The position numbers were made by a program, and so were the translations under genes. The notes below the pieces were generated by a model. The model did no database searches, had not been told where the DNA came from, and saw only the letters and a list, made by a program, of their open reading frames with translations. Positions 8,082-16,907 of a stretch of 64,000 nt of DNA are shown piece after piece. The stretch comes from Streptomyces lienomycini. Lineage in GTDB: Bacteria > Actinomycetota > Actinomycetes > Streptomycetales > Streptomycetaceae. The stretch is from the NCBI RefSeq assembly GCF_027947595.1, contig NZ_CP116257.1, positions 2,604,001 through 2,668,000 of the forward strand, written 5' to 3'. Position 1 is the first letter of the stretch. Every line of letters starts with the position of its first letter.

Positions 8082-8117
8082 GGAACGGAATCCTCTCAGC
8101 CCGGAATGGGATTCTCT
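8082..8117. promoter_or_regulatory. Paired 15-bp direct repeats upstream of the aldo/keto reductase
   Basis: GGAACGGAATCCTCT (8082-8096) and GGAATGGGATTCTCT (8103-8117) match at 12 of 15 positions. They are spaced 21 bp start to start, which is two helical turns. That spacing puts both on one face of the helix and suggests an operator for the gene starting at 8016. Confidence 0.35.
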
Positions 8118-8214
8118 GTGGCACGGGCGAGGATTCCCGCTTGGTCACGGTCACCCACCACGCGGATGCCAGCGGTGTGCCGCGGCTGAGCAAGGAGCCG
8201 ATTGGGCGGGGCGT

Positions 8215-9315
8215 TCAGCGGGGCTGGCCGAGTGCTGCCGCTGGCCACAGGTTCTCCTCGAGTTCTTCGCCCATGGCCGCGCTGGCCAATGCCCGTCCCA
8301 GTCGGGGTGCCTGTTTGAACAGGTTGTGTCCGGCGGCGAAGAAGATTCTGTCGGCTTCCCAGACTGCCATGCCGTCTTCGCTCCACGGCAGGCTTGTCAC
8401 CCAGCAGTGCAGGTACTCCACGGGCTCGGGGTCGAGGCCGGGCAATGCGTGGGAGACATACGCGCGGGCGCGGTCGTTGAGCGCCACCAGTGCACTGGGA
8501 TCCGCAAAGCTGCCGTCCTCGCGTACCTCGACCGTTTGACTGAGGCCCACCGCGTACCGGCTGTTGCCTGGGTAGGGGGCCGCGTAGACGCCGACCTCGC
8601 CGAACTCCCCGCTGCTGTCCTGCAGGCAGGCAACCCGTTCCGGGGGCGCTCCCCTGACCTGGAAGGTGAGGCGGACGTGGGCCGCCGGTTGTACCGGCAG
8701 CGAAAGCCCCACGTTGCGCGCAAGCCGCGCGGTGCCCAGGCCCGCGCACACCACGGCCGTTGCGTACTCTTCGCGGCCGGCCGCGCTGAGCACCTCCACC
8801 GTGCCGTGGCCCGTTGGATGCAGCGAGATGACCTCGTCGGTGACCACCGAGTCACCCAGCGCGTTGGCCAGGCTCTCGATCGCCACACGGGTGCGGATGG
8901 CGCCACCGTCCCCTTCGAGCATCGCGGGACCGTGGTAGTCGGCGAACAGCGGCATACGGGCGTGAAGCTCGGCGTTGTCCACGGTTCGCACCGGTATACC
9001 GCCGGCATCCTGCAGAATGCGCAGTCTCTCAGGAACGGGACCGCCCAGTGCGACCACTCCGTCCTGGGAGATCAGTTCGGCGCCCAACCGGTCGGCCCAC
9101 TCGTCCCAAACGGCCCGGCCCTGCCGGGCGAATTCGACCAGGCGAGCGTCGTCGTGCGCGTGGCGGAATATGCGGGACTGACCACTGGACTGCCCGTGGC
9201 CTGGTACGCCGCTTTCGTACACCCGCGCAGTCGTTCCGCGTTCGGCCAGTGCATAGGCGGTGCACAGGCCGACGATGCCAGCCCCTACCACGGCCACCTC
9301 GGGAACCCGGTCCAT
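8215..9315 (-). CDS. FAD-dependent amine oxidase (DAO family, sarcosine-oxidase-like)
   Basis: This 366-aa protein begins with a Rossmann FAD-binding motif, VVGAGIVG (GxGxxG at 11-16), as in the DAO/MSOX group. The following GHGQSSGQSRIFRHAHDD region resembles the flavin-contacting segment of monomeric sarcosine oxidase. A conserved closing motif FFAAGHNLFKQAP lies near residue 335. Such enzymes oxidise N-methyl or D-amino acids. N-demethylation yields formaldehyde and hydrogen peroxide, which would connect it with fdhA in the same segment (inference). Start ATG 9315 follows a weak purine-rich stretch. Confidence 0.8.
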   Translation of the reverse strand: MDRVPEVAVVGAGIVGLCTAYALAERGTTARVYESGVPGHGQSSGQSRIFRHAHDDARLVEFARQGRAVWDEWADRLGAELISQDGVVALGGPVPERLRILQDAGGIPVRTVDNAELHARMPLFADYHGPAMLEGDGGAIRTRVAIESLANALGDSVVTDEVISLHPTGHGTVEVLSAAGREEYATAVVCAGLGTARLARNVGLSLPVQPAAHVRLTFQVRGAPPERVACLQDSSGEFGEVGVYAAPYPGNSRYAVGLSQTVEVREDGSFADPSALVALNDRARAYVSHALPGLDPEPVEYLHCWVTSLPWSEDGMAVWEADRIFFAAGHNLFKQAPRLGRALASAAMGEELEENLWPAAALGQPR

Positions 9316-9688
9316 TAGATCGCCTCACTTCGCGTGTCGCCCCCGCGAAACTGTTGGGTGACTGGACCCGGTGAGCGGAGTTGTCACGCTCTCCGTGACG
9401 CAACGGCGAAAGCGTGTCCCCTTCAGTCTCACACCGGTCCGAAGTCTGGCAACTGCTCAACCAAGATCACATCCCACTCGTTCACGGCTCCCACTTCCCC
9501 TGATGCTGTCCGTCCGCTGACCGAACCCAGCGTTCCCCCTGCTGCCCCGAGCCACCGGCGGACAGCGGCACGACCACCACCTGCCACACCTTCGGCCCAT
9601 GATGCGACGGCCGGCGGATACCCACGCGTGTCATCCATGGCATTTCTCACCCGGCGTACCGGAAGAAGGTGCGCCCCCGGCGGCCCGT
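9316..9688. other. Intergenic stretch without a recognised gene
   Basis: This 373 bp separates the oxidase gene from the end of the recombinase operon. A minus-strand frame (9429-9692) is open but overlaps the recombinase stop and resembles nothing I know. I see no RNA gene or repeat. Confidence 0.4.
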
Positions 9689-12010
9689 TCACCGGGGGAT
9701 GACGCCGACACGGTGAGGGTGGGCGGTGTGGACGTACTTCATGGCGGTGGCGATGGAGATGCCGAAGACGCGGACGAGGTGGACGGGGTCGGCGGTGTCG
9801 CGGGCCTCGTCAAGCATGCGATCGGTGCGCAGGCCGTTGAGGGTGAGGCCGAGACGCTGGAAGGCCGCGGGGAAGTAGTTGTTGCTGGCGGGGCCGGTGT
9901 GGATGACGGTCTGGCGGGTGACGAAGAGGTGGGGGTTGGCGGTGCGGGGCCAGCGCTGGTGGCGGTGGCGGAGCCAAGTGTGCAGGAGGCGGAGGGTGAC
10001 CTCGTCGTGGTGGACGGTGTGGCGGCTGTGCGGTCGGCGGACGAGGAGCTGGGCGCGAGCCGAGATCACGTCGCCCAGAGTGAGACGGTTGAGGTCGGTG
10101 CCGTTGAGGGCGTGGAGGGTGACCAGGGCCAGGGCGAAGCGGATGGCGGGCCGGTCGGTGATGTCGAGGAGTCCGGCGAGGCGGTCAGGGGGCAGCGTTG
10201 TGGGCGGGGGTTCGTTGCGGGTGACGCTCAGGCCGCGGGTGGGGTCGGTGAATACGATTTTTGCCTGTTTCAGTGCGCGGAAGATCGAGCGCAGGGCGAC
10301 GGCGCGTTCGTGAGCGCGGTCGCCCTTGACTGCGGTGACGGCGGCGTGGACGTCGTCGGCGGTGACTTGCCGGAGGGTCTGGTAGCGGCCGGTCCAGTCG
10401 GCAAGCGGTGCCCGGAGGTAGGAGAGGTATCGGCGCAGGGTGTGCCACTCGGTGGGCGGCCGGTCGGAGTGGCTGCGCAACCGGCGTGCCCAGGAGGCGA
10501 GCTCATCGGCGATCCGGGGCGGATAGCCGGCAATGACCTGTTCCACGAAGGCTTCGACACTGCTTATGGCGGGCCGGGGCTGCGGGAGAAGCAGGCCGCG
10601 TTCGGCCAGGAAGGCGTTCAGCGCACGGGGGCGGCAACTGCTTCCGCGGCCGGTGGCGGCGCTGATCGCGCGCAGATCGTATTCGGCGAAAGGATCATGG
10701 GTGCCGAGCCAGGTGGCCGCGATTCGCAGGACGTGGGCGGCGGCCTTGCGGGCATGGTTTGTCCAGGCGTGTGCCCGGGCGTGGGCGTCGAAGGTGGCCA
10801 GCAGCCGGACGGCCTCCGGCTGCGGCTCGGGAAGGGTGGCCCTGCGCAGAGCGGACCAGTCGCGTTCAGCGGGGAACAGTTTCTGCTGCCCGTACGGCAC
10901 GACACCGGGCGTGATCACCTCGCTCGGGTGGCTCTGCGCGCTCGTCTTGGCGCGCTTGCGCCCGGGTGGGCAGAGGTTGGTTCGCGCGGCGTGCCGGTCC
11001 AACGACTCCTCGGTGAGGCGTAGCTGCCGCCATGACACGTGGTCGTATGCGGGGCCGAGGAGGGCGCGGTGGCGCAAACAGCCGTGGCACCAACCCTCCC
11101 GCAACGGCAGGGGACCCCCGCCGCAACGCACACAGTCTCCGACCGGGCGAGCACGAGCGCCCCAGATGTAGCAGCCCCGGCAGAGCCCCTTGTGCCCGCA
11201 GCCCCACGCCTGGCACTGCGGGCAACAGATTGGCGCATCGGCACGGGCCCGGTGACGCTCGGCCGTCTGCGACGCGTACGCGTCGCCGCCTGTAGCCAGT
11301 AGCCCCGCACGGTCGAGGACTGCGGTCACGATGGGCCGGGATCCGGGCAGCGCCCTGATCAGGCGGCCGTCGATCGGCCAGCCCCCGGCCGCACGGCTGG
11401 CCGCCAGAGCCAGACGCAGCACCCGCAGCGCCAGACTGCGCGAGCGCGCCGCACACGCGTGACCGTCTGTATAGGCGTTCAGTACCTCCATCACCCGGAG
11501 TAACTCCGGGAGTTCATCCTCGGGGCGGTCGACGATCGCGGCGGCGTGATCGTGGCGCATCCGGTACGGCGCCGGGGACAGGGCCAGTTGCCCGGACAAG
11601 GTGGGTGGGCAGATCCGCGGATCGTCGCGCACCGGGTCAGGGCGCTGCGCACGGGCCCAGGCGGGCGGGTGGTAGCGGCCGTCACTGCGCTGCCGGTACG
11701 CGCCGAACGGTGCGGCCGTCAGCGTGACGCCCGGCACGATCAGGGCGAGCTGCGTCACGACCTGCAGCTTCACGGCCGCAGCGGGGTCGTAGTACCAGTC
11801 GGCGTCGTGGTCGATGATGACCAGGACGCATGCGCGGCAGAATCCGTCGATGTTGACCCGCCAGTCGCGTCCGCAGCGGCGGCATACGGCTGCGGGATTG
11901 TGCCGCTTCGAGCGCCACTGGTGACAGGGAGAGCAGTACGGCGGCTGCGCCAGCCGTCCCCACCCGTTGCAGCCCACGCACTCGTCCGTCCGCGGCTTCG
12001 GCTTGCCCAT
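9689..12010 (-). CDS. Large zinc-ribbon, tyrosine-recombinase-like protein
   Basis: This 773-aa protein has two parts. The first 320 residues hold many CxxC pairs (ECVGC, CSPC, CRRC, CRAC, then CCPQC, CRGC, CVRC, CHGC), indicating several zinc ribbons. The last 350 resemble a phage-integrase fold: a SAM-like core-binding region, then LALVTLHALNGTDLNRL where the first catalytic Arg normally sits (GLRxxEL). It ends in a candidate nucleophile region, ATAMKYVHTAH. The usual Arg is not visible, so catalysis may be lost or altered. It is third in an operon with an HTH protein and a full recombinase, like the large TnpB-type partner of Tn554-like systems. Confidence 0.7.
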   Translation of the reverse strand: MGKPKPRTDECVGCNGWGRLAQPPYCSPCHQWRSKRHNPAAVCRRCGRDWRVNIDGFCRACVLVIIDHDADWYYDPAAAVKLQVVTQLALIVPGVTLTAAPFGAYRQRSDGRYHPPAWARAQRPDPVRDDPRICPPTLSGQLALSPAPYRMRHDHAAAIVDRPEDELPELLRVMEVLNAYTDGHACAARSRSLALRVLRLALAASRAAGGWPIDGRLIRALPGSRPIVTAVLDRAGLLATGGDAYASQTAERHRARADAPICCPQCQAWGCGHKGLCRGCYIWGARARPVGDCVRCGGGPLPLREGWCHGCLRHRALLGPAYDHVSWRQLRLTEESLDRHAARTNLCPPGRKRAKTSAQSHPSEVITPGVVPYGQQKLFPAERDWSALRRATLPEPQPEAVRLLATFDAHARAHAWTNHARKAAAHVLRIAATWLGTHDPFAEYDLRAISAATGRGSSCRPRALNAFLAERGLLLPQPRPAISSVEAFVEQVIAGYPPRIADELASWARRLRSHSDRPPTEWHTLRRYLSYLRAPLADWTGRYQTLRQVTADDVHAAVTAVKGDRAHERAVALRSIFRALKQAKIVFTDPTRGLSVTRNEPPPTTLPPDRLAGLLDITDRPAIRFALALVTLHALNGTDLNRLTLGDVISARAQLLVRRPHSRHTVHHDEVTLRLLHTWLRHRHQRWPRTANPHLFVTRQTVIHTGPASNNYFPAAFQRLGLTLNGLRTDRMLDEARDTADPVHLVRVFGISIATAMKYVHTAHPHRVGVIPR

Positions 12011-12022
12011 CTACGAAACCGC

Positions 12023-12373
12023 TCAGTTCGGCGGCAGTGAACGAGGCCGTCCCGTACCGCGCTGCGGCACCGGGCGAGGTCCTGCGCTCCCCGGGCCGTC
12101 GTCCCCGACCGCCCGCTCCTGCGACTGCCCCTGCTCCGCGCCGGGTGCCACCCGCTCGACAGGATCAGCCTCCATCAGGTCGCCGACCGTGCAGTTCAGT
12201 GCTGCGCACATCTTGTCGAGGTCATCCAGGCGCACGGTGACCGGGATGCCGGACCACAGTGCCGACACTTTCGACAGTGACGGCGTGAACCCGTACTCCG
12301 CGAACCGCGGCAGTAGCTCGCTGGGCCGCCAGATGTTCTGCTTGGCGGCGGCCCACCGCAGATTCCACTTCAC
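12023..12373 (-). CDS. Small XRE-like HTH protein of the recombinase operon
   Basis: GTG 12373 overlaps the stop of the upstream recombinase (GTGA), giving 116 aa. Residues 1-70 fit a Cro/C1-type helix-turn-helix: RPSELLPRFAEYGF, then SLSKVSALWSGIPVTVRLDD and LDKMCAALNCTVGDLME. The tail is proline- and arginine-rich and unstructured. The next gene begins 12 bp later. By position it corresponds to the small third component of recombinase-trio transposons and may control the operon or assist recombination. Confidence 0.7.
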   Translation of the reverse strand: MKWNLRWAAAKQNIWRPSELLPRFAEYGFTPSLSKVSALWSGIPVTVRLDDLDKMCAALNCTVGDLMEADPVERVAPGAEQGQSQERAVGDDGPGSAGPRPVPQRGTGRPRSLPPN

Positions 12374-13638
12374 GACAGACTCCCCGCGTCGACCCTCAAG
12401 CGTTGCGTGGCCCGCGCCGACGACTGCCGGCTGGCGACCTCCGGGTCGCCCTGGGCAGACAAAATGTAGCGAACCGTTGTCGTGGTCCACTCGTGCCCCA
12501 GCAACTTCTGCACCTCCCACAGGCTCATCCCTCCCTCGTAGCGGTGCGTGGCGCACGCGTGCCGCAGCAGATGCGGGAACAACTGCCGTACCGGGCCGTG
12601 CAGGTGGCCGGCCGAGGCCCGCTTCAACGCCTTGCGCAGCGTGGAGGGTGTCACCGCCGGCGCCACCGGCATATTCAGATCCTCGATGCTCCTGGGCAGG
12701 CGCTCGGAGGGCCACACAGGCGCCTCGGGATGTTCGGGATCGTCCGCGAACAGACCGCGGACCTCGGAGACGTACCACCACATCAGTGCCCGCCCCTCGG
12801 CGAACATGTACGCCTCCCGCGGTCTTGGCCCCGACCCGCGAGCACCCTTGCCCTGCACCAGGAACCGCCCGAACTCCCCGGACTCCCAGTGGAGATCGCA
12901 CATCTTCATGCCGCACAGCTCGGCCGCCCGCACCCCCGAGATATAGATCATTTTCGACATCACGTAATCGCGGCAGGCCACCGCCTCCTTGCGGGCGTTC
13001 GGCAGATCCGACCGCCATGCGGCGAAGAACTCTTTTGTCGCCCGCGCCGATGGCGGCACCCGCAGCCCGAAGTCCCCGCGATGTGCCTGCCGGTTGAACG
13101 GATCGATCGGGGACTCGACCATCGCCCCGAACTGCTGGAAGATCTCATGAGCGTAGCGCTGCTCCAGGAACGCGAAGAAGTGGTCGATCTTGTTGAGCTT
13201 GGACCGGATCGTCGGCGCCTGCCGCTTGCCCGGCCCCGCGAAGTACGCGTCGACATGCCGCGGGGTCAGCCGCCACGGCACCAACTGGTAGTGGTCGCAG
13301 ACCTCGATGACCGGCTTCGTCAGCGCGTCCAGCGTCGAGGAGGCAAGCCCCGCCAAGTCACGTGCCCACTGGTATTCCACCAGCGTGTCCATGAAGAATG
13401 CCTGCTCGTCCTCCAGCGAGGCGCCACCGGCGTACCGGCGCTGCAGGGAGAGCACGTCGACCAGGCCCTGATCCCCGCCCCGCACGCCCGAAGACTCATC
13501 GAGCACCTCGTCAATGAGCGGCGGGACCAGGGACAGCACGCGAGTCCCGGAATCCGTCACGATCCACGAGGTTACAGGAATTACTCTGAGATTCTGCCAG
13601 TAGCACCAGAATTCCAGGGTGTGAGGGCGCGGCCTCAT
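12370..13638 (-). CDS. Tyrosine recombinase/integrase
   Basis: About 422 aa from ATG 13638, which has AGGGGAG just upstream; an in-frame ATG at 13662 is the alternative. All catalytic elements are visible: Arg in SGVRAAEL, Lys in the beta-hairpin VQGKG, HxxR in HLLRHACATH, His in LLGHEW and Tyr in TTTVRYI. A SAM-like core-binding region precedes them. It is the first gene of a three-gene operon and its start lies about 75 bp from the inferred right end of the inserted segment. This is the likely active recombinase. Confidence 0.85.
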   Translation of the reverse strand: MRPRPHTLEFWCYWQNLRVIPVTSWIVTDSGTRVLSLVPPLIDEVLDESSGVRGGDQGLVDVLSLQRRYAGGASLEDEQAFFMDTLVEYQWARDLAGLASSTLDALTKPVIEVCDHYQLVPWRLTPRHVDAYFAGPGKRQAPTIRSKLNKIDHFFAFLEQRYAHEIFQQFGAMVESPIDPFNRQAHRGDFGLRVPPSARATKEFFAAWRSDLPNARKEAVACRDYVMSKMIYISGVRAAELCGMKMCDLHWESGEFGRFLVQGKGARGSGPRPREAYMFAEGRALMWWYVSEVRGLFADDPEHPEAPVWPSERLPRSIEDLNMPVAPAVTPSTLRKALKRASAGHLHGPVRQLFPHLLRHACATHRYEGGMSLWEVQKLLGHEWTTTTVRYILSAQGDPEVASRQSSARATQRLRVDAGSLS

Positions 13639-13712
13639 CGCACTCCCCTGACCTGCCGACATGGCGCAACGGTCCGCCGCCGACCGTTCAGGAACCCGCG
13701 CGCACTCCAGTT

Positions 13713-14449
13713 AGCATCGGCAGCGCGCCCCGCGGGCCGGGGTCGGCAACGACGACGACCCGGCCGTCGAGGATGAAGCACCACGCCCAGGCTTGCCGCA
13801 CGGGCAGCCGCTCGGGCACGGGACCGGGGTGGAGCGGGCTGTCCCACAAGGGCCGGAAGCGGACGTGAACGTCGTGCCGGTCCAGGGCCGGGACGTCAAG
13901 GATGTGCCGGCCGTCGGCGAGGTGCGCGGTGGCGGTGTTGCCGAGCCGGGCACGGTAGGCGGCGAGCATGATCTGCCCGTCCACGGGGCGCAGCCGCTGG
14001 ACCGCGTCCCGGGTCTCCAGGAAGGCGTACTCGGACAGCTCCTTGGTCGGCAGGCGAATCGCCTCCACCTGGTCGGGGGTGAGGGTTCCCCCGTCGAAGA
14101 CGAACCGGACCTCTCCAGGGCAGTGCGTGCCGGATTGCAGGTCGGGGTGGTGAGCGGAGAAGGAGTGGACGGCGAGCACGGCCGACAGCGGCAGGTCCAG
14201 GCCCAGTTCCTCGGTGATCTCGCGCCGACAGGTGACGTGAGGGTGTTCACCGTGTTCGACGACACCTCCGGGCAGCACCCACGAGCCGTCCTCGCGATAG
14301 GTGGGGCGCACCAGCAGAACCTGTCCAACCTCGTTGGTGATGACAGCGGCGGCCCCGAGCCACGCGGCATGCCGGGACGCGGCGTACTGCGCTGGCGACG
14401 GAACGGCACGCGGTGTGTCGTGATCCGAAGGGGAGACGGGAGAGGTCAC
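13713..14449 (-). pseudogene. N-terminal part of a split two-domain Nudix gene
   Basis: ATG 14449 overlaps the stop of the ABC transporter gene (ATGA). The first Nudix domain is complete: VLPGGVVEHGEHPHVTCRRE then ITEELGL. A second domain begins around RQAWAWCFILDGRVVVVADP and breaks at GALPML, just before its Nudix box. The open frame then runs seven foreign codons to a TGA at 13688. The missing C-terminal part is at 1957-2355. The truncated product may still fold as a one-domain hydrolase. Confidence 0.75.
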
Positions 14450-16443
14450 GTAGCTCTGCCTTCCGGGACGGTGGGCGCGGCGGGGTGGGGGATGGTCGCG
14501 GTCGGGGCGTACTGGGCGGCTTGGGCGTCGAACATGGCGGCGTATCGGCCGCGGGCGGTGATGAGTTCGTCGTGGGTGCCGTGCTCGGCGAGGTGCCCGT
14601 TGTTGAGGACGTAGATGTGGTCGGCGTGGCGGACGCCGGACATGCGGTGGGTGACGAGGACGACGGCCCGGTTCGGGGCAGCGAGGCGGCGGATGCGGTC
14701 GAAGGCTTCGATCTCGGCTTCGGGATCGAGGGCGGAGGTCGGCTCGTCCACGATGAGGACGCCGTCTGCCTGTGATGTTGAGCTACGCCAGTGGGTGCGG
14801 GCCAGGCCGACTTTCTGCCATTCGCCGCCGGACAGTTCGATGGCGCCACGGAACATGCGAGCCAGCAGGCTGCGCAGTCCGTCGGGGAGTTTGGCGATGA
14901 CGGGGCCGGCGGCGGCGTAGTCGACCGAGGGCTTCAGGTCGTCGTCGGTTGCCGAGTGGTCGGGGCGGCCGAGGCGGATGTTCATCGCGGCGGTCACGGG
15001 CCAGCGCTGGAAGTCCTGGGTGAGCAGGGAGACACGCTCGAAGACCTGAGCCCGGTCGAGGCCGGTGAGATCCGCCTCGCCCCAGCGCAGCGTGCCGGAG
15101 GCCGGCAACAGCATGCCGGAGAGAATCTTCATCAAGGTGCTCTTGCCGGAACCGTTCTCGCCCACCACCGCGGTCACCAAGCCCATCGGCAAGGTCAGGG
15201 AGACTCCGTCCAGGGCGGCGGTGTCCCGGTCGGGGTAGCGGTAGGTGACCTGGTCCAGAACGATCTCCTTGACGCGTTCCGGTACGGGCGCCCCGCCAGC
15301 GGGCAGTGTCCGCTGGCCGGCCTCGGTGAGGAAGCGGCCGTGGTCGCGGACGTAGAGGCTCTCCTCGTGGAGCTGGTTGATGTTCATGACCAGCGCGCCC
15401 AGGCTCGCCGAGCCGGTCCGTACGGCGATGACGGCGGTCCCGGCGACGGCGAGGCTCATGTGCCCGGCCATGATCAGCCAGAACATGGCGCCGTAGGTCG
15501 CGGCCATGGCCAGGCCGGACAGTGCGGAGGCGACCCATTCGGTGAGGGCCTTGCTGGAGGCGAGGCGCTCTTGTTCGGCCTCGGCGCTCTCGGCCATGCG
15601 CTCGTAGCGGCTGAGGAGGAAGGCACCGACCGCGTGGAGACGGACCTCCTGCGCGGCGGTGCGTTCGGTGAGCAGGTTGCCGATCAGGCGGCTGGCCCGT
15701 ACGTGCTCGATCCAGCTCATCACCGACACGTACCGTTCCTGGGCCACGCGCATGGCGCCCCAGCCGCGCGGGGCGGCGATGAGGATCAGCATGGGCAGCA
15801 GCGCGGGGTGCAACACGGCGAGAACGCCGGCGGTGGTGATCAGGGAAATGAGGCCGTTCAGCGCCGCGACGCAGGAGCCGATCATGCGGCGAGCGGATCC
15901 GGGGCCGAGCTGGGCGATGTCCACGAGCCGCCGGAAGTCGGGATCCTCGATGGCTTCCAGTTCAACGCGGGCTGCGGCGGCCAGGTACTGGGTGGTGGCG
16001 ATCCGTTCCACCTTGGGTTCCAGCCGCCCGGCTCGGGAAGTGGACCAGGCCGACAAGGCAGAGTTGACGACGCCGACAATGGCCGCAGCCAGGAGACCGG
16101 GCAGCAGGGCGTGCAGCCGGTCGGCGCCGCTGCCGGTGCCGGCGAGCAGCGCGTGCATGATGGCGTTGACGGCAAGTAGGCCGGCGGCTGCGGCAATGCC
16201 CTGGCCGATCTCGCTGACCCCGACCGAGAGCAGGGCACGCCGGTCGGCCTGCCACGCCATGCGCAGAGTGGAGCCGACGAGCCCGGGCATGGAGCGAAGC
16301 GCCGACAGCATGGTCAGGTCCAAGGTCGCGTGCTCGTGCTGGGACCAGCCCATGTCGTAGCGCAGGGGCCCGCCGAACAACTCCTGTTCGGCGTCGGAGA
16401 CCTGCGGTTCGGCCATCGAGACCGGCCCGAAGAACCTCTTCAC
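14446..16443 (-). CDS. ABC exporter, fused membrane and ATPase domains
   Basis: This 665-aa half-transporter starts at GTG 16443, which overlaps the stop of the upstream Nudix gene (GTGA). The membrane domain has hydrophobic segments around residues 80-125, 200-225 and 310-345. The nucleotide-binding domain has Walker A GENGSGKST (428-436), signature LSGGEWQK, Walker B VLIVDEPTSALD and switch His in VTHRMSG. The type resembles exporters of peptides or small natural products. Placement between Nudix genes, in an operon headed by a 36-aa peptide, suggests export of the operon's product. The cargo is unknown. Confidence 0.85.
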   Translation of the reverse strand: MKRFFGPVSMAEPQVSDAEQELFGGPLRYDMGWSQHEHATLDLTMLSALRSMPGLVGSTLRMAWQADRRALLSVGVSEIGQGIAAAAGLLAVNAIMHALLAGTGSGADRLHALLPGLLAAAIVGVVNSALSAWSTSRAGRLEPKVERIATTQYLAAAARVELEAIEDPDFRRLVDIAQLGPGSARRMIGSCVAALNGLISLITTAGVLAVLHPALLPMLILIAAPRGWGAMRVAQERYVSVMSWIEHVRASRLIGNLLTERTAAQEVRLHAVGAFLLSRYERMAESAEAEQERLASSKALTEWVASALSGLAMAATYGAMFWLIMAGHMSLAVAGTAVIAVRTGSASLGALVMNINQLHEESLYVRDHGRFLTEAGQRTLPAGGAPVPERVKEIVLDQVTYRYPDRDTAALDGVSLTLPMGLVTAVVGENGSGKSTLMKILSGMLLPASGTLRWGEADLTGLDRAQVFERVSLLTQDFQRWPVTAAMNIRLGRPDHSATDDDLKPSVDYAAAGPVIAKLPDGLRSLLARMFRGAIELSGGEWQKVGLARTHWRSSTSQADGVLIVDEPTSALDPEAEIEAFDRIRRLAAPNRAVVLVTHRMSGVRHADHIYVLNNGHLAEHGTHDELITARGRYAAMFDAQAAQYAPTATIPHPAAPTVPEGRAT

Positions 16444-16907
16444 CGGGCGCCTCCCGCAGGCCAGTTGGTAGCCCGGAAGCACGGGCCGTGGGTGAGCAGG
16501 TGGAAGATCGTGGCGGTGTAGGGGTGGCAGTCCGGCGACGGTCTTTGCATCGGCACCCAGTAGAACCCTTCATGCTTGTTTGGCTCGGCGTTGTACGGCG
16601 CACCCGTCCAGGACTGCGCGACGAACACGGCGGTGACCCGGTCCAGTCCGTCACCGGGGTCGTAGTGGTGGATGAGGCCGCAGAACTCCTGCTGCTCCGC
16701 GCTGAGCAGGATGCCCGTCTCCTCCTTCGCCTCGCGCCGCGCGGCATGATCGAGTGGTTCGTCGGCCTCCAGGTGGCCGCCTATGACGGTGAGCTGTCCC
16801 GGTGCGAGCGCGGTGCCCGGATTGCGGCGCACGCACAGGGCGGTGCCGTTGGACCGGAGCAGGACCTGGGCGACGTCGGCGATGAGCAGGTGAGGCGACT
16901 CGCTCAC
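16440..16907 (-). CDS. Nudix hydrolase
   Basis: This 155-aa single-domain Nudix enzyme has a Nudix box GGHLEADEPLDHAARREAKE followed by ETGI. Both metal-binding glutamate pairs are present. GTG 16907 has AGGAGGG upstream and overlaps the stop of the 69-aa gene (GTGA). The stop overlaps the ABC transporter start in the same way. The SNGTALCVRRNP and HKHEGFYW-like regions are typical of MutT/ADP-ribose-type members, but do not fix the substrate. Confidence 0.85.
   Translation of the reverse strand: MSESPHLLIADVAQVLLRSNGTALCVRRNPGTALAPGQLTVIGGHLEADEPLDHAARREAKEETGILLSAEQQEFCGLIHHYDPGDGLDRVTAVFVAQSWTGAPYNAEPNKHEGFYWVPMQRPSPDCHPYTATIFHLLTHGPCFRATNWPAGGAR

Larger units (their letters stand above)
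2356..13712. mobile_element. Candidate ~11.36-kb recombinase-trio element inserted in a Nudix gene
   Basis: The boundaries are inferred from where the two pieces of one Nudix gene break off, and are accurate to about 10 bp. The right end carries three co-directional genes: a complete tyrosine recombinase, a small HTH protein and a large zinc-ribbon recombinase-like protein. Their order recalls Tn554-like and recombinase-trio transposons, which lack long terminal inverted repeats. I see none here either. The cargo is fdhA, a DJ-1/PfpI gene, a monooxygenase, an aldo/keto reductase and a DAO-family oxidase, plus many gene remnants. Bases 2356-2792 hold no recognisable gene. It may be composite, since remnants of IS5 and Tn3 elements lie inside. 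Confidence 0.55.

Noticed and set aside
14791..16179. Long plus-strand open frame opposite the ABC transporter
   Set aside because: It is a mirror frame produced by high-GC codon usage, with low-complexity Gly/Ala composition and no domain. The minus strand carries Walker motifs.
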